NCBI RefSeq assembly: GCF_000494755.1
Contig: NC_022657.1
Coordinates: 2,952,001 to 3,016,000 of the forward strand
Length of the DNA stretch: 64,000 bases
From: Amorphoplanes friuliensis DSM 7358
Lineage (GTDB): Bacteria > Actinomycetota > Actinomycetes > Mycobacteriales > Micromonosporaceae
Direction: 5' to 3'
Part shown: in pieces, positions 25,944 to 36,487 of the stretch
Layout of the letters: every line of letters begins with the position of its first letter
Position numbering within the stretch: position 1 is the stretch's first letter
The notes under the pieces: generated by a model
What the model was told of the DNA's origin: nothing
Database searches by the model: none
The model's input: only the letters and a program-made list of their open reading frames with translations
Made by a program: the position numbers and the translations under genes

Positions 25944-27773
25944 GTGAGAAAACTGAACATCGTCCTGCTCAGTGCCGTGATAGCGGTCGCCGGGCTGACG
26001 ACTGCAGCGCCGGCGACGGCGGGAACCACGTCATCGAGTGCGTCGGCTGCCGCCGTACCGAATCATGGGTTCCTGACCCGCAGCGGGCGCCAGCTGATGC
26101 TCGACGGTCAGCCGTACAAGTTCGTCGGTGTGAACGCGTTCGGGCTGACCGGCTGTGACGGGGCGGGGACCGACACCTCCGACGCCGGGCTGGACGCCTA
26201 CTTCGCCTCGCTGCGGCCCAAGAGTGTCACCCGGACCTGGGCCTTCAAGCCGTTCGGGCTGGAGATTGTGGACCGGGTGGTCGCCGCGGCCGAGCGGCAC
26301 AACCAGCTGGTGATCTTCGCGCTGGCGGACGGTGCGAACTACTGCGCCGACGGCGGGCACGACGCCGCGTTCTACGCCGGCGGGTACAAGGGCGCTTACC
26401 TCACCTGGGTGCGCTCGGTGGTCGCGCGGTACCGCGACTCCAAGGCGGTCGCGATGTGGGAGCTCATGAACGAGCCCAAGGACGCCTCGTCCGACACGGT
26501 CATGAAAAACTTCTTCGACGACACGGCCGCGATCATCAAGTCACTCGACCCGAACCACCTGGTGTCGTCGGGCTCGCAGGCTGCGTACGTCGGAGGCACC
26601 AGCGACTACGCGTACGTGCACAGTGGCCCGAACATCGACGCGGGTTCGCTGCACGAGTACGACTACGACTACAACAACAGCCACCTGATCGTCTCCAACT
26701 GGTTCACCCCGGCGATCGAAGGCATGAACTCGATCGACAAGCCGCTCTACATCGGTGAGGTCGGTGTGGCCGGCGCTGACACCGTTGCCGGTTGCCGCAG
26801 CCGCGCGGCGCGGGCCGACATCTTCCGGCAGAAGTTCGACGCCTACCTGAACCGCGGCGCCACGGGTGTGCTGGCCTGGTCCTACCGCACGGCGAAGACC
26901 GAGACCTGCCTCGACTCGGAAGCCTCGATCTACCCGGCGGACGCGTACATGGCGATGGCCAAGACCTACGACCTGCCCGGCGTGACCGATCCGACCGACG
27001 ACCCGCCGGTGATCACCAGGTTCGACGAGGAGTCGTACACGTTCTCCGGAACGTGGGCGCCGAGTGCCGATGACGCGAAGTTCAACGGCGACGACCAGTA
27101 CACGCAGAGCACGGGCAGCTTCTACACGTTTGCGTTCACCGGTACGAAGGTGCAGCTGTACGCGGCGGTGGCGAGTCATCACGGCATCGCCGCTGTCAGC
27201 ATCGACGGTGGTGCCGAAGTGGACGTGGACTTCTACGCGGCGGGGCGCGAGGAGCAGCATCTGGTGTATTCCTCGCCGACACTGGCCTCCGGTACGCACG
27301 TGGTCAAGGTTCGTGCCACCGGTCGTAAGAACGGGTCGTCGAGTGGCACGGTGATCGCCGCGGACCGTATCGACGTCACGAACGCGCCGGCGCCGGTGGT
27401 GACGAAGTACGACGAGGAGTCGTACACGTTCTCCGGTACGTGGGCGCCCAGTGCCGATGCCGCGAAGTTCAACGGCGACGACCAGTACACGCAGAGCACG
27501 GGCAGCTTCTACACGTTCTCATTCACCGGTACGAAGGTGCAGCTGTACGCGGCCGTAGCGAGTCACCACGGCATCGCCGCTGTCAGCATCGACGGTGGTG
27601 CCGAAGTGGATGTCGACTTCTACGCGGCGGGGCGTGAGGAGCAGCATCTGGTGTATTCCTCGCCGACGCTGGCGGCCGGTACGCACGTGGTCAAGGTTCG
27701 TGCCACCGGCCGTAAGAACGGGTCGTCGAGTGGCACGGTGATCGCCGCGGACCGCATCGACGTCACGTCCTAG
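25944..27773 (+). CDS. secreted GH5-like glycoside hydrolase with two tandem C-terminal binding modules
   Basis: 609 aa. Signal peptide (IVLLSAVIAVAGLTTAAPATA), then a clan A barrel (about 40-345) with acid/base E177 in WELMNEPK and nucleophile E272 in IGEVGV. The barrel start FLTRSGRQLMLDGQPYKFVGVN looks like the GH5 endo-beta-mannanase/endoglucanase group. Two ~119-residue beta-sandwich modules follow (361-479 and 490-608), near-identical in protein and DNA, of a galactose-binding-like/CBM type. The start is GTG 25944 (an upstream open frame lies in the regulator's 3' end). A strong terminator follows. Substrate, mannan or beta-glucan, not decided. Confidence 0.85.
   Translation: MRKLNIVLLSAVIAVAGLTTAAPATAGTTSSSASAAAVPNHGFLTRSGRQLMLDGQPYKFVGVNAFGLTGCDGAGTDTSDAGLDAYFASLRPKSVTRTWAFKPFGLEIVDRVVAAAERHNQLVIFALADGANYCADGGHDAAFYAGGYKGAYLTWVRSVVARYRDSKAVAMWELMNEPKDASSDTVMKNFFDDTAAIIKSLDPNHLVSSGSQAAYVGGTSDYAYVHSGPNIDAGSLHEYDYDYNNSHLIVSNWFTPAIEGMNSIDKPLYIGEVGVAGADTVAGCRSRAARADIFRQKFDAYLNRGATGVLAWSYRTAKTETCLDSEASIYPADAYMAMAKTYDLPGVTDPTDDPPVITRFDEESYTFSGTWAPSADDAKFNGDDQYTQSTGSFYTFAFTGTKVQLYAAVASHHGIAAVSIDGGAEVDVDFYAAGREEQHLVYSSPTLASGTHVVKVRATGRKNGSSSGTVIAADRIDVTNAPAPVVTKYDEESYTFSGTWAPSADAAKFNGDDQYTQSTGSFYTFSFTGTKVQLYAAVASHHGIAAVSIDGGAEVDVDFYAAGREEQHLVYSSPTLAAGTHVVKVRATGRKNGSSSGTVIAADRIDVTS
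27024..27767 (+). repeat. tandem 357-bp coding repeat, two nearly identical copies
   Basis: Copy 1 spans 27024-27380 and copy 2 27411-27767, an offset of 387 bp (129 codons). The copies differ at only a handful of bases, many synonymous, implying recent duplication or ongoing gene conversion. Each copy encodes one carbohydrate-binding-like module of the GH5 protein; the 30-bp linker codes for NAPAPVVTKY. Confidence 0.9.
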
Positions 27774-27787
27774 AAAACCGACGCCGA

Positions 27788-27820
27788 CAGATGCCCGCAC
27801 CGGCCCGGTGCGGGCATCTG
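27788..27820. terminator. strong bidirectional terminator hairpin
   Basis: CAGATGCCCGCACCGG and CCGGTGCGGGCATCTG form a perfect 16-bp inverted repeat around a single base (effective loop 3-5 nt). It lies between the converging GH5 gene and the lipoprotein gene. Confidence 0.85.
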
Positions 27821-27824
27821 CCGT

Positions 27825-28340
27825 TCACTCGGACCTCAAAGTCAGGATTGCGGTGCCGTCGGTGATGCTGTTGACGGTCACCACCTGTTTTATGTACAGA
27901 TCGGCAATGTCCTCGGGCTTTTTCCGTGAGCAGGTGCCGATGGCATATCCGCTGGTGGCGTTGCCGTAGAAGGTGGCCCGGCAGCCCTTGTCGATGCTGA
28001 TGTCCAGACTGAGCCCGGCGGGCATGTTCATGCGGACGTCGACGCTGCCGGCCTTCACCTTCCGTACCGAGAAGGGACCGGCGTCGGCGGGCGAGTCGGA
28101 CAGTTCGAACTTGACGGGCTTGGACACGGCGACCTGGCAATCGCCGCCCAGGCACGCCTTGAAGTTTGTGCCGTCGCGGGCAGTAGGGCCGGTCGGGGAC
28201 GGGACCGGGGCCGGCGCCGGCGCCGAACCGACGGTGGGTGAGCTGGGCGGGGTGACGGCGGAGCCTGAAGGCGCGGGCCTCGGTTCGGCGGAACATGCGG
28301 CCAGAGCGAGACAACAAACCATGACCAGTGACAAGCGCAT
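27825..28340 (-). CDS. secreted lipoprotein, hypothetical
   Basis: 171 aa. Lipoprotein signal with lipobox LAAC (SLVMVCCLALAAC), then a Pro/Ser-rich spacer (~30 residues) and a ~110-residue beta-rich domain with cysteines at FKACLGGDC, KGCRATFYG and GTCSRKK. ATG 28340 is used; a TTG two codons earlier is possible. No family recognised. It is divergent from the kdp locus, so 28341-28528 holds both promoters. Confidence 0.65.
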   Translation of the reverse strand: MRLSLVMVCCLALAACSAEPRPAPSGSAVTPPSSPTVGSAPAPAPVPSPTGPTARDGTNFKACLGGDCQVAVSKPVKFELSDSPADAGPFSVRKVKAGSVDVRMNMPAGLSLDISIDKGCRATFYGNATSGYAIGTCSRKKPEDIADLYIKQVVTVNSITDGTAILTLRSE

Positions 28341-28528
28341 GAGCAACAGTGGGCGCTGTGCGGAGCAGGTGACCGGCCGTGGCCGGAACCTGCCGCAGCG
28401 GCGGCCGGCGTTAAGAACGCGTCAATAAAGCCAGGGCCGGCGTAAGCATCGCGTCAACATCTGCGGCGAGGGCTCAAAACGGGGCTTCACTTCGAGCGAA
28501 GCACACCTTTCCTCGCCTAGGAGTCCTC

Positions 28529-28612
28529 GTGGCCGACGTCTTGTTCGTCCTGCTCACGGCGGTGCTGTTCGCAGCACTGACCGTGCTCATCAGGGCGGTC
28601 GAACGCTGGTGA
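28529..28612 (+). CDS. 27-aa single-helix membrane peptide at head of kdp operon
   Basis: GTG-initiated 27-codon ORF: a short N-terminus, one hydrophobic helix ([18 protein letters not shown]) and a charged end RAVERW. Upstream CTAGGAG is a fair ribosome site. It overlaps the kdpF start by 4 bp (GTGA) and is therefore translated with it. Short peptides of this style (helix ending in an ERW-like charged tail) occur before kdpF in actinomycetes; its function is unknown. It is too short for most gene finders. Confidence 0.65.
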   Translation: MADVLFVLLTAVLFAALTVLIRAVERW

Positions 28613-28698
28613 GCGCCGTCAACCTCATCGGTCTGATCGTGGCCGTCCTGCTCGGCGCCTTCATGGTCGCCGCCCTGCTGTTCCCGGAGAAGTTCTGA
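28609..28698 (+). CDS. kdpF: KdpF, small subunit of K+-transporting ATPase
   Basis: A 29-aa single membrane helix ([21 protein letters not shown]) ending in EKF, the normal KdpF shape and position directly before kdpA. KdpF stabilises the KdpFABC complex. The GTG start overlaps the preceding ORF and the stop overlaps the kdpA ATG (TGATG), so the operon head is tightly coupled. Confidence 0.9.
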   Translation: MSAVNLIGLIVAVLLGAFMVAALLFPEKF

Positions 28699-30344
28699 TG
28701 GCCGGCTGGCTGTTCGTCATCACCCTGTTCGTCGCGCTGGTAGCGGTCCACCGCCCGTTCGGCGATTACATGTACCGGGTCGTCACCGGCACGAAGAACA
28801 ACGTCGTCGAGCGGGGTGTCTACCGGCTGGTCGGTGTGAACCCCTCCGCCGAGCAGACGTGGGGCGTCTACGCGCGCAGCGTGCTCGCCTTCTCGGCCGT
28901 CTCGATCCTCTTCCTCTACCTGTTCCTGCGGGTGCAGGACAAACTCTGGCTGTCGCTGGGCATGCCCGCGGTCACCGACCACGTCGCCTGGAACACCGCC
29001 GTCAGTTTTGTGACCAACACGAACTGGCAGGCGTACTCCGGTGAGTCGACGCTGGGCCACCTGGTCCAGATGGCCGGCCTGGCGGTGCAGAACTTCGTCT
29101 CCGCGGCCGTGGGCATCGCGGTGGCGGTGGCGCTGATCCGCGGGTTCGCCGCCCGCAAGAACGGCACACTGGGCAACTTCTGGGTCGACCTGACCCGGAT
29201 CGCGCTGCGTATCCTCCTGCCTGCCTGTCTGCTGATCACGATCGTGTTCATGATCGCCGGGATGGTGCAAAACCTGTCCGGCGGCACCGACGTCACCACG
29301 CTGACCGGTGCCACGCAACATCTCACCGGTGGGCCGGTCGCCTCCCAGGAGGCCATCAAGGAACTCGGCACCAACGGCGGTGGCTTCTACAACGTCAACT
29401 CGGCGCATCCGTTCGAGAACCCGACCACCTGGACCAACTGGCTCGAGATCTTCCTGCTGCTGGTCATCCCGTTCAGCCTGCCGCGGGTGTTCGGCCGGAT
29501 GGTCGGGCAGAACCGCCAGGGCTACGCGATCGTCGCGGTGATGGCGATCCTGGCCGTCGGCTCGATCGCGCTGACCGTGGGCTTCGAGACCCACGGCGGC
29601 GGCACCGTTCCCCAGGCTGTCGGCGCGGCGATGGAGGGCAAGGACGTCCGGTTCGGGGTGGCGAACTCCGCCACCTTCGCCGCCGCGACCACGCTTACCT
29701 CGACCGGCGCGGTCAACTCGTTCCACGATTCGTACACACCGTTCGGCGGGATGATGCCGATCGTCAACATGATGCTCGGTGAGGTCGCCCCCGGCGGTAC
29801 GGGATCCGGGCTCTACGGTCTGCTCGTCCTGGCCATCATCACGGTGTTCGTCGCCGGTCTGATGGTCGGGCGCACCCCGGAGTACCTGGGCAAGAAGATC
29901 GGCGCCCGCGAGATGAAGTTCGCGTCGCTGTACTTCCTGGTCACCCCGACGATCGTGCTGGCCGGCACCGCCGCGGCCTTCGCCACCGGCAACAACTCCA
30001 CCGCCCTCAACGTGGGCCCGCACGGCCTGTCGGAAGTCCTGTACGCCTTCACCTCGGCCGGCAACAACAACGGTTCGGCGTTCGGCGGCATCACGGTCAA
30101 CACACCGTGGTGGGACACCGCCCTGGGCCTGGCGATGCTGCTCGGCCGGTTCCTGCCCATCGTGCTGGTCCTGGCGCTGGCCGGCTCACTGGCCCGGCAG
30201 AAGGCAACACCCGAGTCCGAGGGCACCCTGCCCACCCACCAACCCCTGTTCGTCGGGATGGTCGTCGGCGTCACCGTCGTCCTGGTCGCGCTCACCTTCC
30301 TTCCCGCTCTTGCTCTCGGACCCATCGCGGAGGGCCTCTCATGA
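28698..30344 (+). CDS. kdpA: KdpA, K+-binding channel-like subunit
   Basis: 548 aa, normal length, with about ten membrane helices. The four pore loops of the K+ selectivity region are visible: [52 protein letters not shown] and the C-terminal [15 protein letters not shown]. These match superfamily-of-K+-transporters signatures. It overlaps kdpB by 4 bp. Confidence 0.97.
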   Translation: MAGWLFVITLFVALVAVHRPFGDYMYRVVTGTKNNVVERGVYRLVGVNPSAEQTWGVYARSVLAFSAVSILFLYLFLRVQDKLWLSLGMPAVTDHVAWNTAVSFVTNTNWQAYSGESTLGHLVQMAGLAVQNFVSAAVGIAVAVALIRGFAARKNGTLGNFWVDLTRIALRILLPACLLITIVFMIAGMVQNLSGGTDVTTLTGATQHLTGGPVASQEAIKELGTNGGGFYNVNSAHPFENPTTWTNWLEIFLLLVIPFSLPRVFGRMVGQNRQGYAIVAVMAILAVGSIALTVGFETHGGGTVPQAVGAAMEGKDVRFGVANSATFAAATTLTSTGAVNSFHDSYTPFGGMMPIVNMMLGEVAPGGTGSGLYGLLVLAIITVFVAGLMVGRTPEYLGKKIGAREMKFASLYFLVTPTIVLAGTAAAFATGNNSTALNVGPHGLSEVLYAFTSAGNNNGSAFGGITVNTPWWDTALGLAMLLGRFLPIVLVLALAGSLARQKATPESEGTLPTHQPLFVGMVVGVTVVLVALTFLPALALGPIAEGLS

Positions 30345-32500
30345 CCACCCCCACCCCCACCCTGGAGAAACCCTCCACCGATCAGCAGCCGGCCCCGTCC
30401 GGTGACCGCCGCGTCGGCGGTGGCCTGCTCGACCCGGCCCAGCTCTGGCGCTCCCTGCCGGCCGCGGTGGCCAAGCTCGACCCCCGCACCCTGTGGCACA
30501 ACCCGGTCATGCTCATCGTCGAGGCCGGCGCCGTGTTCACCACCGTCCTGGCGGTCACCGACCCGAGCGTGCTCGCCTGGCTCGTCACCGTCTGGCTGTG
30601 GCTGACCGTGGTGTTCGCCAACCTCGCCGAGGCTGTCGCCGAGGGCCGGGGCAAGGCCCAGGCCGCCGCGCTGCGCCGGTCGAAGCAGGACATGGTCGCC
30701 CGGCGGCTCGGCAAGGGCGGCGCCGAGGAGCGTGTGCCCGCGCCCGAGCTCAAGCTGGGCGACACGGTGGTCGTCGAGGCCGGCGAGACGATCCCGGGTG
30801 ACGGCGACGTCATCGAAGGCATCGCCAGCGTCGACGAGTCCGCCATCACCGGCGAGTCGGCGCCGGTGATCCGGGAGTCCGGCGGCGACCGTTCCGCGGT
30901 CACCGGCGGCACCAAGGTTCTCTCCGACCGGATCGTCGTGCGGATCACCCAGAAGCCGGGGGAGAGCTTCGTCGACCGGATGATCGCCCTGGTCGAGGGG
31001 GCCAACCGGCAGAAGACCCCGAACGAGATCGCCCTGAACATCCTGCTCGCGGCGCTCACGCTGATCTTCCTGCTGTCCGTGGTCACGCTGCAGCCCTTGG
31101 CGATCTTCTCCAAGGCGTTCCAGGCGGCCGCCCCGGACACGGCCGCGATCGACGGCAACGGTGTCACCGGCATCGTGCTCGTATCGCTGATCGTCTGCCT
31201 GATCCCGACGACGATCGGTGCGCTGCTGTCGGCCATCGGCATCGCCGGCATGGACCGCCTGGTGCAGCGCAACGTGCTGGCCATGAGTGGCCGCGCGGTC
31301 GAGGCGGCCGGCGATGTCAACACTCTGCTGCTCGACAAGACCGGAACCATCACTCTGGGCAATCGTCAAGCGGCTGAGTTCGTACCGGTGGACGGGGTCA
31401 CGGCCGCGACCCTCGCCGACGCCGCGCAGTTGTCGAGCCTGGCCGATGAAACGCCCGAAGGGCGGTCGGTGGTGGTCCTGGCCAAGACCGATTTCGGGCT
31501 GCGTGAACGCGAACCGGGCCTGATGACACACGCGTCGTTCGTGCCGTTCACCGCGCAGACCCGGATGAGCGGCGTGGACCTGGCCACCGACGGTGACCAG
31601 CCGGCCCGCGAGGTCCGCAAGGGTGCCGCCTCGGCGGTGATGAAGTGGGTCCGTGACAACGGTGGTCACCCGACCGAGCAGGTCGGCGAGATCGTCGACA
31701 CGGTCAGCGGCACCGGCGGCACCCCGCTGGTGGTCGCCGAGCGTGTCGCCGGGCAACCCGCGCGGGCGCTGGGTGTCATCCACCTCAAGGACGTCGTCAA
31801 GTCCGGGATGAGCGAGCGGTTCGCCGAGATGCGCCGGATGGGCATCCGCACGGTGATGATCACCGGAGACAACCCGCGGACCGCGAAGGCGATCGCGGAC
31901 GAGGCCGGGGTGGACGACTTCCTGGCCGAGGCGACGCCCGAGGACAAGCTCGCCTACATCCGCAAGGAGCAGGAGGGCGGCCGGCTGGTCGCGATGACCG
32001 GTGACGGCACCAACGACGCGCCGGCGCTGGCCCAGGCGGACGTCGGGGTGGCCATGAACACCGGCACGTCGGCGGCCAAGGAGGCCGGCAACATGGTCGA
32101 CCTCGACTCCGACCCGACCAAGCTCATCGAGATCGTCGAGATCGGCAAGCAGCTGCTCATCACCCGCGGGGCGCTGACCACCTTCTCGATCACCAACGAC
32201 ATCGCCAAGTACTTCGCGATCATCCCCGCGATCTTCGTCGGCGTGTATCCCGGCCTGGACGCCCTGAACATCATGCGGCTGAGCTCGCCCGGTTCGGCGA
32301 TCCTGTCCGCGGTCATCTTCAACGCGCTGGTCATCATCGCGCTGATCCCGCTCGCCCTGCGCGGTGTGCGCTACCGCGCGGCCGGCGCCAGCGCACTGCT
32401 GCGCCGCAACCTGCTCGTGTACGGCCTGGGCGGCGTCATCGCCCCGTTCGTCGGCATCAAACTCATCGACCTGCTCATCCAGTTCATCCCCGGGATCTGA
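30341..32500 (+). CDS. kdpB: KdpB, P-type ATPase subunit
   Basis: 719 aa. P-type ATPase landmarks: actuator-domain motif ITGESAPV, phosphorylated Asp332 in [10 protein letters not shown], nucleotide-domain KGAAS, and the hinge [22 protein letters not shown]. The ATG at 30341 overlaps the kdpA stop (ATGA). A longer open frame starts inside kdpA but is not the gene. It hydrolyses ATP to drive K+ import by KdpA. Confidence 0.97.
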   Translation: MTTPTPTLEKPSTDQQPAPSGDRRVGGGLLDPAQLWRSLPAAVAKLDPRTLWHNPVMLIVEAGAVFTTVLAVTDPSVLAWLVTVWLWLTVVFANLAEAVAEGRGKAQAAALRRSKQDMVARRLGKGGAEERVPAPELKLGDTVVVEAGETIPGDGDVIEGIASVDESAITGESAPVIRESGGDRSAVTGGTKVLSDRIVVRITQKPGESFVDRMIALVEGANRQKTPNEIALNILLAALTLIFLLSVVTLQPLAIFSKAFQAAAPDTAAIDGNGVTGIVLVSLIVCLIPTTIGALLSAIGIAGMDRLVQRNVLAMSGRAVEAAGDVNTLLLDKTGTITLGNRQAAEFVPVDGVTAATLADAAQLSSLADETPEGRSVVVLAKTDFGLREREPGLMTHASFVPFTAQTRMSGVDLATDGDQPAREVRKGAASAVMKWVRDNGGHPTEQVGEIVDTVSGTGGTPLVVAERVAGQPARALGVIHLKDVVKSGMSERFAEMRRMGIRTVMITGDNPRTAKAIADEAGVDDFLAEATPEDKLAYIRKEQEGGRLVAMTGDGTNDAPALAQADVGVAMNTGTSAAKEAGNMVDLDSDPTKLIEIVEIGKQLLITRGALTTFSITNDIAKYFAIIPAIFVGVYPGLDALNIMRLSSPGSAILSAVIFNALVIIALIPLALRGVRYRAAGASALLRRNLLVYGLGGVIAPFVGIKLIDLLIQFIPGI

Positions 32501-32505
32501 GAAAA

Positions 32506-33369
32506 ATGCGACTTCCTTCCTGGCTCTCCCAGCACCTGGCGGCGTTGCGTGCGCTGCTCGTGTTCACCGTCCTGCTCGGACTGGCGTACCCGCTCCTGTT
32601 GGTCGGGGTCGGCCGGCTTCCCGGCCTGAACGACCGGGCCGACGGCTCGCTGATCACCGTCGGCGACACCACCATGGGCAGCAAGCTGATCGGTCAGCTG
32701 TTCACCGACGCGGACGGCAACCCCGTGCCGCGATACTTCCAGAGCCGTCCGTCGGCGGCCGGCGACGGCTACGACCCCACCGCCACCTCGGCCAGTAACC
32801 TCGGGCCGAACAGCATGGTCGACACCCTGTCCGACGACCCCGAGGTGGCGTCGCAGAGCCTGCTCACCCAGGTCTGCGCGCGCAGCCTCGCGATCGGTGA
32901 GCTCGAGGGTGTCGACGGTCGCCGGCCGTACTGCACCGCTGACGGCGTCGGTGCCGTCCTGGGCGTCTTCCACCGCGACGGTCTCACCGGGCCCATCACC
33001 CGGGTCGTCTCGGTCAACCAGACCGGCACCCCGTTCACCGCCACCTACGACGGGGTCACCGTCGAGCCGGCCAAGAACGGCGAGGACTACCAGGCCCTCG
33101 GAGCCATCATGACCCCGGTACGCGGTGACGCGCCCGCAAAACCCGCCGTCCCGGCCGACGCAGTCACGGCCAGTGCCAGTGGACTCGACCCGCACATCAG
33201 CCCGGCCTACGCCGCCCTGCAGGTGCCGCGGATCGCCCGAGAGCGTGGCCTGACCGAGGACGCCGTCCGGGCGCTGGTCGCCGGGAACACCGACGATCGG
33301 GCCCTCGGCTTCCTCGGCGAACCGGCCGTCAACGTCCTGGAGCTCAACCTCGCGCTCGACGGCAAGTAG
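32506..33369 (+). CDS. kdpC: KdpC, ATPase accessory subunit
   Basis: 287 aa, longer than the ~190 of E. coli because of a central insert (about residues 95-190), as in many actinobacteria. An N-terminal membrane helix ([20 protein letters not shown]) precedes the periplasmic domain with [24 protein letters not shown] and the conserved C-terminal [20 protein letters not shown]. It starts 5 bases after kdpB and abuts kdpD. Confidence 0.95.
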   Translation: MRLPSWLSQHLAALRALLVFTVLLGLAYPLLLVGVGRLPGLNDRADGSLITVGDTTMGSKLIGQLFTDADGNPVPRYFQSRPSAAGDGYDPTATSASNLGPNSMVDTLSDDPEVASQSLLTQVCARSLAIGELEGVDGRRPYCTADGVGAVLGVFHRDGLTGPITRVVSVNQTGTPFTATYDGVTVEPAKNGEDYQALGAIMTPVRGDAPAKPAVPADAVTASASGLDPHISPAYAALQVPRIARERGLTEDAVRALVAGNTDDRALGFLGEPAVNVLELNLALDGK

Positions 33370-35844
33370 ATGGCACGGGGAGAGCTGCGGATCTTCCTCG
33401 GCGCCGCGCCGGGCGTCGGCAAGACCTACACGATGCTCGAGGAGGCGCACCGGCGGGTCGAACGCGGCACCGACGTCGTGGTCGCGTTCGTGGAGACCCA
33501 CGGGCGGAAACACACCCAGGCCATGCTGGCCGACCTCGAGACCGTGCCGCGCTGCACGGTCGAGTACCGCGGCGCCGAGTTCACCGAGATGAACCTCGAC
33601 GCGGTCCTGGCCCGCAGGCCCGAGATCGCCGTGGTCGACGAGCTCGCCCACACCAACGTGCCGGGCTCCCGCAACGCCAAGCGCTGGCAGGACGTGCAGG
33701 AGCTGCTCGACGCCGGGATCGACGTGCTGACCACGGTCAACGTCCAGCACCTGGAGTCACTCAACGACGTGGTCGCCCGGATCACCGGCGTCGAGCAGCG
33801 CGAGACCGTGCCCGACGCCGTGGTCCGCGCCGCCGAGCAGGTCGAACTGGTCGACATGACCCCGGAGGCGTTGCGGCGCCGGATGGCCCACGGCAACATC
33901 TACCGGCCCGAGAAGATCGACGCGGCGCTGGGCAACTACTTCCGGACCGGCAACCTGACCGCCCTGCGGGAACTGGCCCTGCTCTGGCTGGCCGACAAGG
34001 TCGAGGACCAGCTCGGCAAGTACCGCGCCGACAACAACATCGACACCACCTGGGAGACCCGGGAACGGGTCGTCGTCGCGCTGACCGGTGGGGCCGAAGG
34101 TGACACCCTGATCCGCCGGGCGGCGCGGATCGCCGCCCGCGACAAGGGTGCCGACCTGATGGCCGTGCACGTGACCCGCAACGACGGCCTCACCGGCGCG
34201 GACCCGGCGGCCCTGTCACGCCAGCGTGTCCTGGTGGAAAGCCTCGGCGGCACCTACCACCAGGTTGTGGGCGCCGATGTGCCGCGGGCGCTGCTCGACT
34301 TCGCCCGCGCGGTCAACGCGACCCAGATCGTTCTGGGCGTGAGCAGCCGCGGCAAGCTCGCGCAGCTGTTCGCCGCCGGCGTCGGTGTCACCACCACCGC
34401 CATGTCCGGCTCCATCGACGTCCACCTCGTCACCCACGAACGCGCAGCTCAGGGGCGCCGGGCCCAGCGACTGCCGGCGGCCCTGTCGCGGCGGCGCCGG
34501 GTCGCCGGTTTTGCCGCCACCATCGCAGGACTGCCTGCCCTGACCGCGCTGCTGCACGTGGGCCCGTCGCTGTCGCTGACCAACGACATCCTGGTGTTCC
34601 TGGTCGCCGTGGTCGGCGTCTCCCTGATCGGCGGGTTGTGGCCGGCCCTGCTCGCCGCGATCGCCGGGTCGCTGCTGCTCAACTACTTCTTCACCTCGCC
34701 GATCGGCCGCTTCACCATCGCCGAGGTCGACAACCTGCTCGCGCTGGCCATCTTTGTCGTCGTTGCGCTCGCGGTCAGCTGGGTCGTCGACACCGCCGCC
34801 CGCAAGACCCGGCAGGCCGCCGAGGCCGGCGCCGACGCCCAGACCCTGGCCACGGTGGCCGGCAGCGTCCTGCGCGGCGACCGCCCCCTGATCGCCTTGC
34901 TCGACCGCCTCCGGGAGACCTTCGCGCTGCAGTCGGTGACCCTGCTCGAAGACGGCGCCGTGGTGGCCAACGTCGGCGACACCGCATGCACGGTTGCCGG
35001 TGAAGCCGACGCCGAGGTCAAGGTCAACGACCACCTGAAGATGCTGCTCCGGGGCCGGCCGCTGGAGGCCTCCGCCCGGCGCATCGTCGAGGCATTCGCC
35101 GCGCAGGCCGCGGTCGCCCTGCGCCAGGAACGCCTCAGCGCCGAAGCCGCCTCGGCCCGGCCGCTCGCCGAAGCCGACCGGATGCGCACCGCGCTGCTCG
35201 CCGCGGTCAGCCACGATCTGCGCACGCCGCTGGCCTCGGCCAAGGCGGCCGTCGCCGGCCTGCGCAGCGCCGATGTGGACTTCGACGACAACGACCGCGG
35301 CGAGTTGCTGGCCACGGCGGACGAGTCGCTGGACCGCCTCGACCGGCTGGTCGCCAACCTGCTCGACATGAGCAGGCTGCAGGCCGGCGCTCTGGGCGTC
35401 ATCCCCATCGACGTCGGCGTCGAGGACATCGTCCCGCGCGCGCTCGACGACCTCGGGCCCGACGGCCGCACCGTCGCCGTCCACATCCCCGACGACGTGC
35501 CGCTCGTGCACGCCGACCCGGGTCTGCTCGAGCGGATCGTCGTCAATCTGGTCGCCAACGCCCTGCGCTACAGCCCGGCCGGGCAGCCCCCGGTGGTCAC
35601 CGCGAGTGCGCTGGGCGACATCGTCGAAGTCCGCGTCATCGACCACGGCCCCGGCATCCCCGAGGACCGCTGGAACGACGTGTTCCTGCCCTTCCAGCGA
35701 CTCGGCGACCGCGACAACCACACCGGCGTCGGCCTAGGACTGGCACTGTCCCGGGGCCTGACCGAAGCCATGGGCGGCACCCTCACCCCGGAGGAGACAC
35801 CCGCCGGAGGCCTGACCATGATCCTCGCCCTGCCGGCATCCTAA
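33370..35844 (+). CDS. kdpD: KdpD, osmosensitive K+ sensor histidine kinase
   Basis: 824 aa. KdpD N-terminal domain with Walker A GAAPGVGKTY and VVDELAHTN; a universal-stress-protein-like domain (VVVALTGGAEGDTLIRRAARIA); four membrane helices about 378-480 (ILVFLVAVVGVSLIGGLWPALLAAI and following); a weak GAF-like region; phospho-His615 in SHDLRTPLAS; and HATPase N, G1 and G2 boxes (NLVANALRYSP, DHGPGIPED, GVGLGLALS). The ATG immediately follows the kdpC stop. No kdpE response regulator follows; the next gene is a membrane protein. Confidence 0.95.
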   Translation: MARGELRIFLGAAPGVGKTYTMLEEAHRRVERGTDVVVAFVETHGRKHTQAMLADLETVPRCTVEYRGAEFTEMNLDAVLARRPEIAVVDELAHTNVPGSRNAKRWQDVQELLDAGIDVLTTVNVQHLESLNDVVARITGVEQRETVPDAVVRAAEQVELVDMTPEALRRRMAHGNIYRPEKIDAALGNYFRTGNLTALRELALLWLADKVEDQLGKYRADNNIDTTWETRERVVVALTGGAEGDTLIRRAARIAARDKGADLMAVHVTRNDGLTGADPAALSRQRVLVESLGGTYHQVVGADVPRALLDFARAVNATQIVLGVSSRGKLAQLFAAGVGVTTTAMSGSIDVHLVTHERAAQGRRAQRLPAALSRRRRVAGFAATIAGLPALTALLHVGPSLSLTNDILVFLVAVVGVSLIGGLWPALLAAIAGSLLLNYFFTSPIGRFTIAEVDNLLALAIFVVVALAVSWVVDTAARKTRQAAEAGADAQTLATVAGSVLRGDRPLIALLDRLRETFALQSVTLLEDGAVVANVGDTACTVAGEADAEVKVNDHLKMLLRGRPLEASARRIVEAFAAQAAVALRQERLSAEAASARPLAEADRMRTALLAAVSHDLRTPLASAKAAVAGLRSADVDFDDNDRGELLATADESLDRLDRLVANLLDMSRLQAGALGVIPIDVGVEDIVPRALDDLGPDGRTVAVHIPDDVPLVHADPGLLERIVVNLVANALRYSPAGQPPVVTASALGDIVEVRVIDHGPGIPEDRWNDVFLPFQRLGDRDNHTGVGLGLALSRGLTEAMGGTLTPEETPAGGLTMILALPAS

Positions 35845-35887
35845 GATCGCTGAGACCGCCGACGTCCTCGACGACCGAAGGAATCGC

Positions 35888-36487
35888 ATGCGCGAGCCGA
35901 ACCTGCGGCGGATGGTTGCGCTGGTCGGGACGGCTCTCGCTTTCGGGGTGGTCGCCGCCCTGATCAAAGGCCACGGCACCGGCGTACGCGACACGATCGG
36001 CAATCTCAGCACCCCGTGGCTCCTGGTAGCTCTGGCCGCCGGACTGCACACACGATCGGTGCCGCGCGGGGCGGTGCTCGGACTCGCCGCCACGGTGACC
36101 GCGCTGCTCGGCTTCTACCTGGCGGTCGCCGTCACGACCGACGACCAGCTGCCCACCCTGGGCGAGCACCTGGAGCACGTGCTCCGGGTGAACCGGCGCT
36201 GGCTCTACTCGGGGCTGCTGAGCGGACCGGTCCTCGGCGGTTTCGGAGCCTGGGTCCGTCAGCACGCCCGGCATGTGGCGACGGCCACCGCCGCCATCGT
36301 CGGTGCACTCCTGGCCGCAGAGCCGCTCGTGATCGTGGCGGCGCGACTGGTGCCGGGCTGGCGGCAGGTCGTCCACTGGACCCTCGACCCGGGGCCGTAC
36401 CTCGCCGAGGCCGTTCTCGGTGTGGTGATCCTTCTCGTCATCTGGCGGCGGTACCGCGTTGCGCGGCTCACAGGCTCCGGTTGCTGA
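35888..36487 (+). CDS. integral membrane protein, hypothetical (DUF6518-like pattern)
   Basis: 199 aa, with about six membrane helices (MVALVGTALAFGVVAALI, AVLGLAATVTALLGFYLAVAV, ATAAIVGALLAAEPLVIVAA, YLAEAVLGVVILLVIW). The layout resembles actinobacterial DUF6518-type proteins, but this is only pattern similarity. It occupies the position where kdpE would be expected after kdpD, 43 bases downstream, and converges with the alpha/beta hydrolase gene with a 20-bp overlap. Confidence 0.7.
   Translation: MREPNLRRMVALVGTALAFGVVAALIKGHGTGVRDTIGNLSTPWLLVALAAGLHTRSVPRGAVLGLAATVTALLGFYLAVAVTTDDQLPTLGEHLEHVLRVNRRWLYSGLLSGPVLGGFGAWVRQHARHVATATAAIVGALLAAEPLVIVAARLVPGWRQVVHWTLDPGPYLAEAVLGVVILLVIWRRYRVARLTGSGC

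Noticed and set aside
28341..28528. Possible cyclic-di-AMP or K+ riboswitch ahead of kdp
   Set aside because: Only a short inverted repeat (TTCG/CGAA) is visible; no ydaO-type conserved core was recognised.
28590..30023. 477-codon open frame on the minus strand opposite kdpA
   Set aside because: Antisense shadow produced by high GC; the plus strand encodes a complete KdpA with all selectivity loops, and the minus translation is low-complexity His/Arg/Gly-rich.
34216..35721. 501-codon minus-strand frame opposite kdpD
   Set aside because: Same kind of shadow; it lacks hydrophobic-core patterns and covers well-supported KdpD domains.
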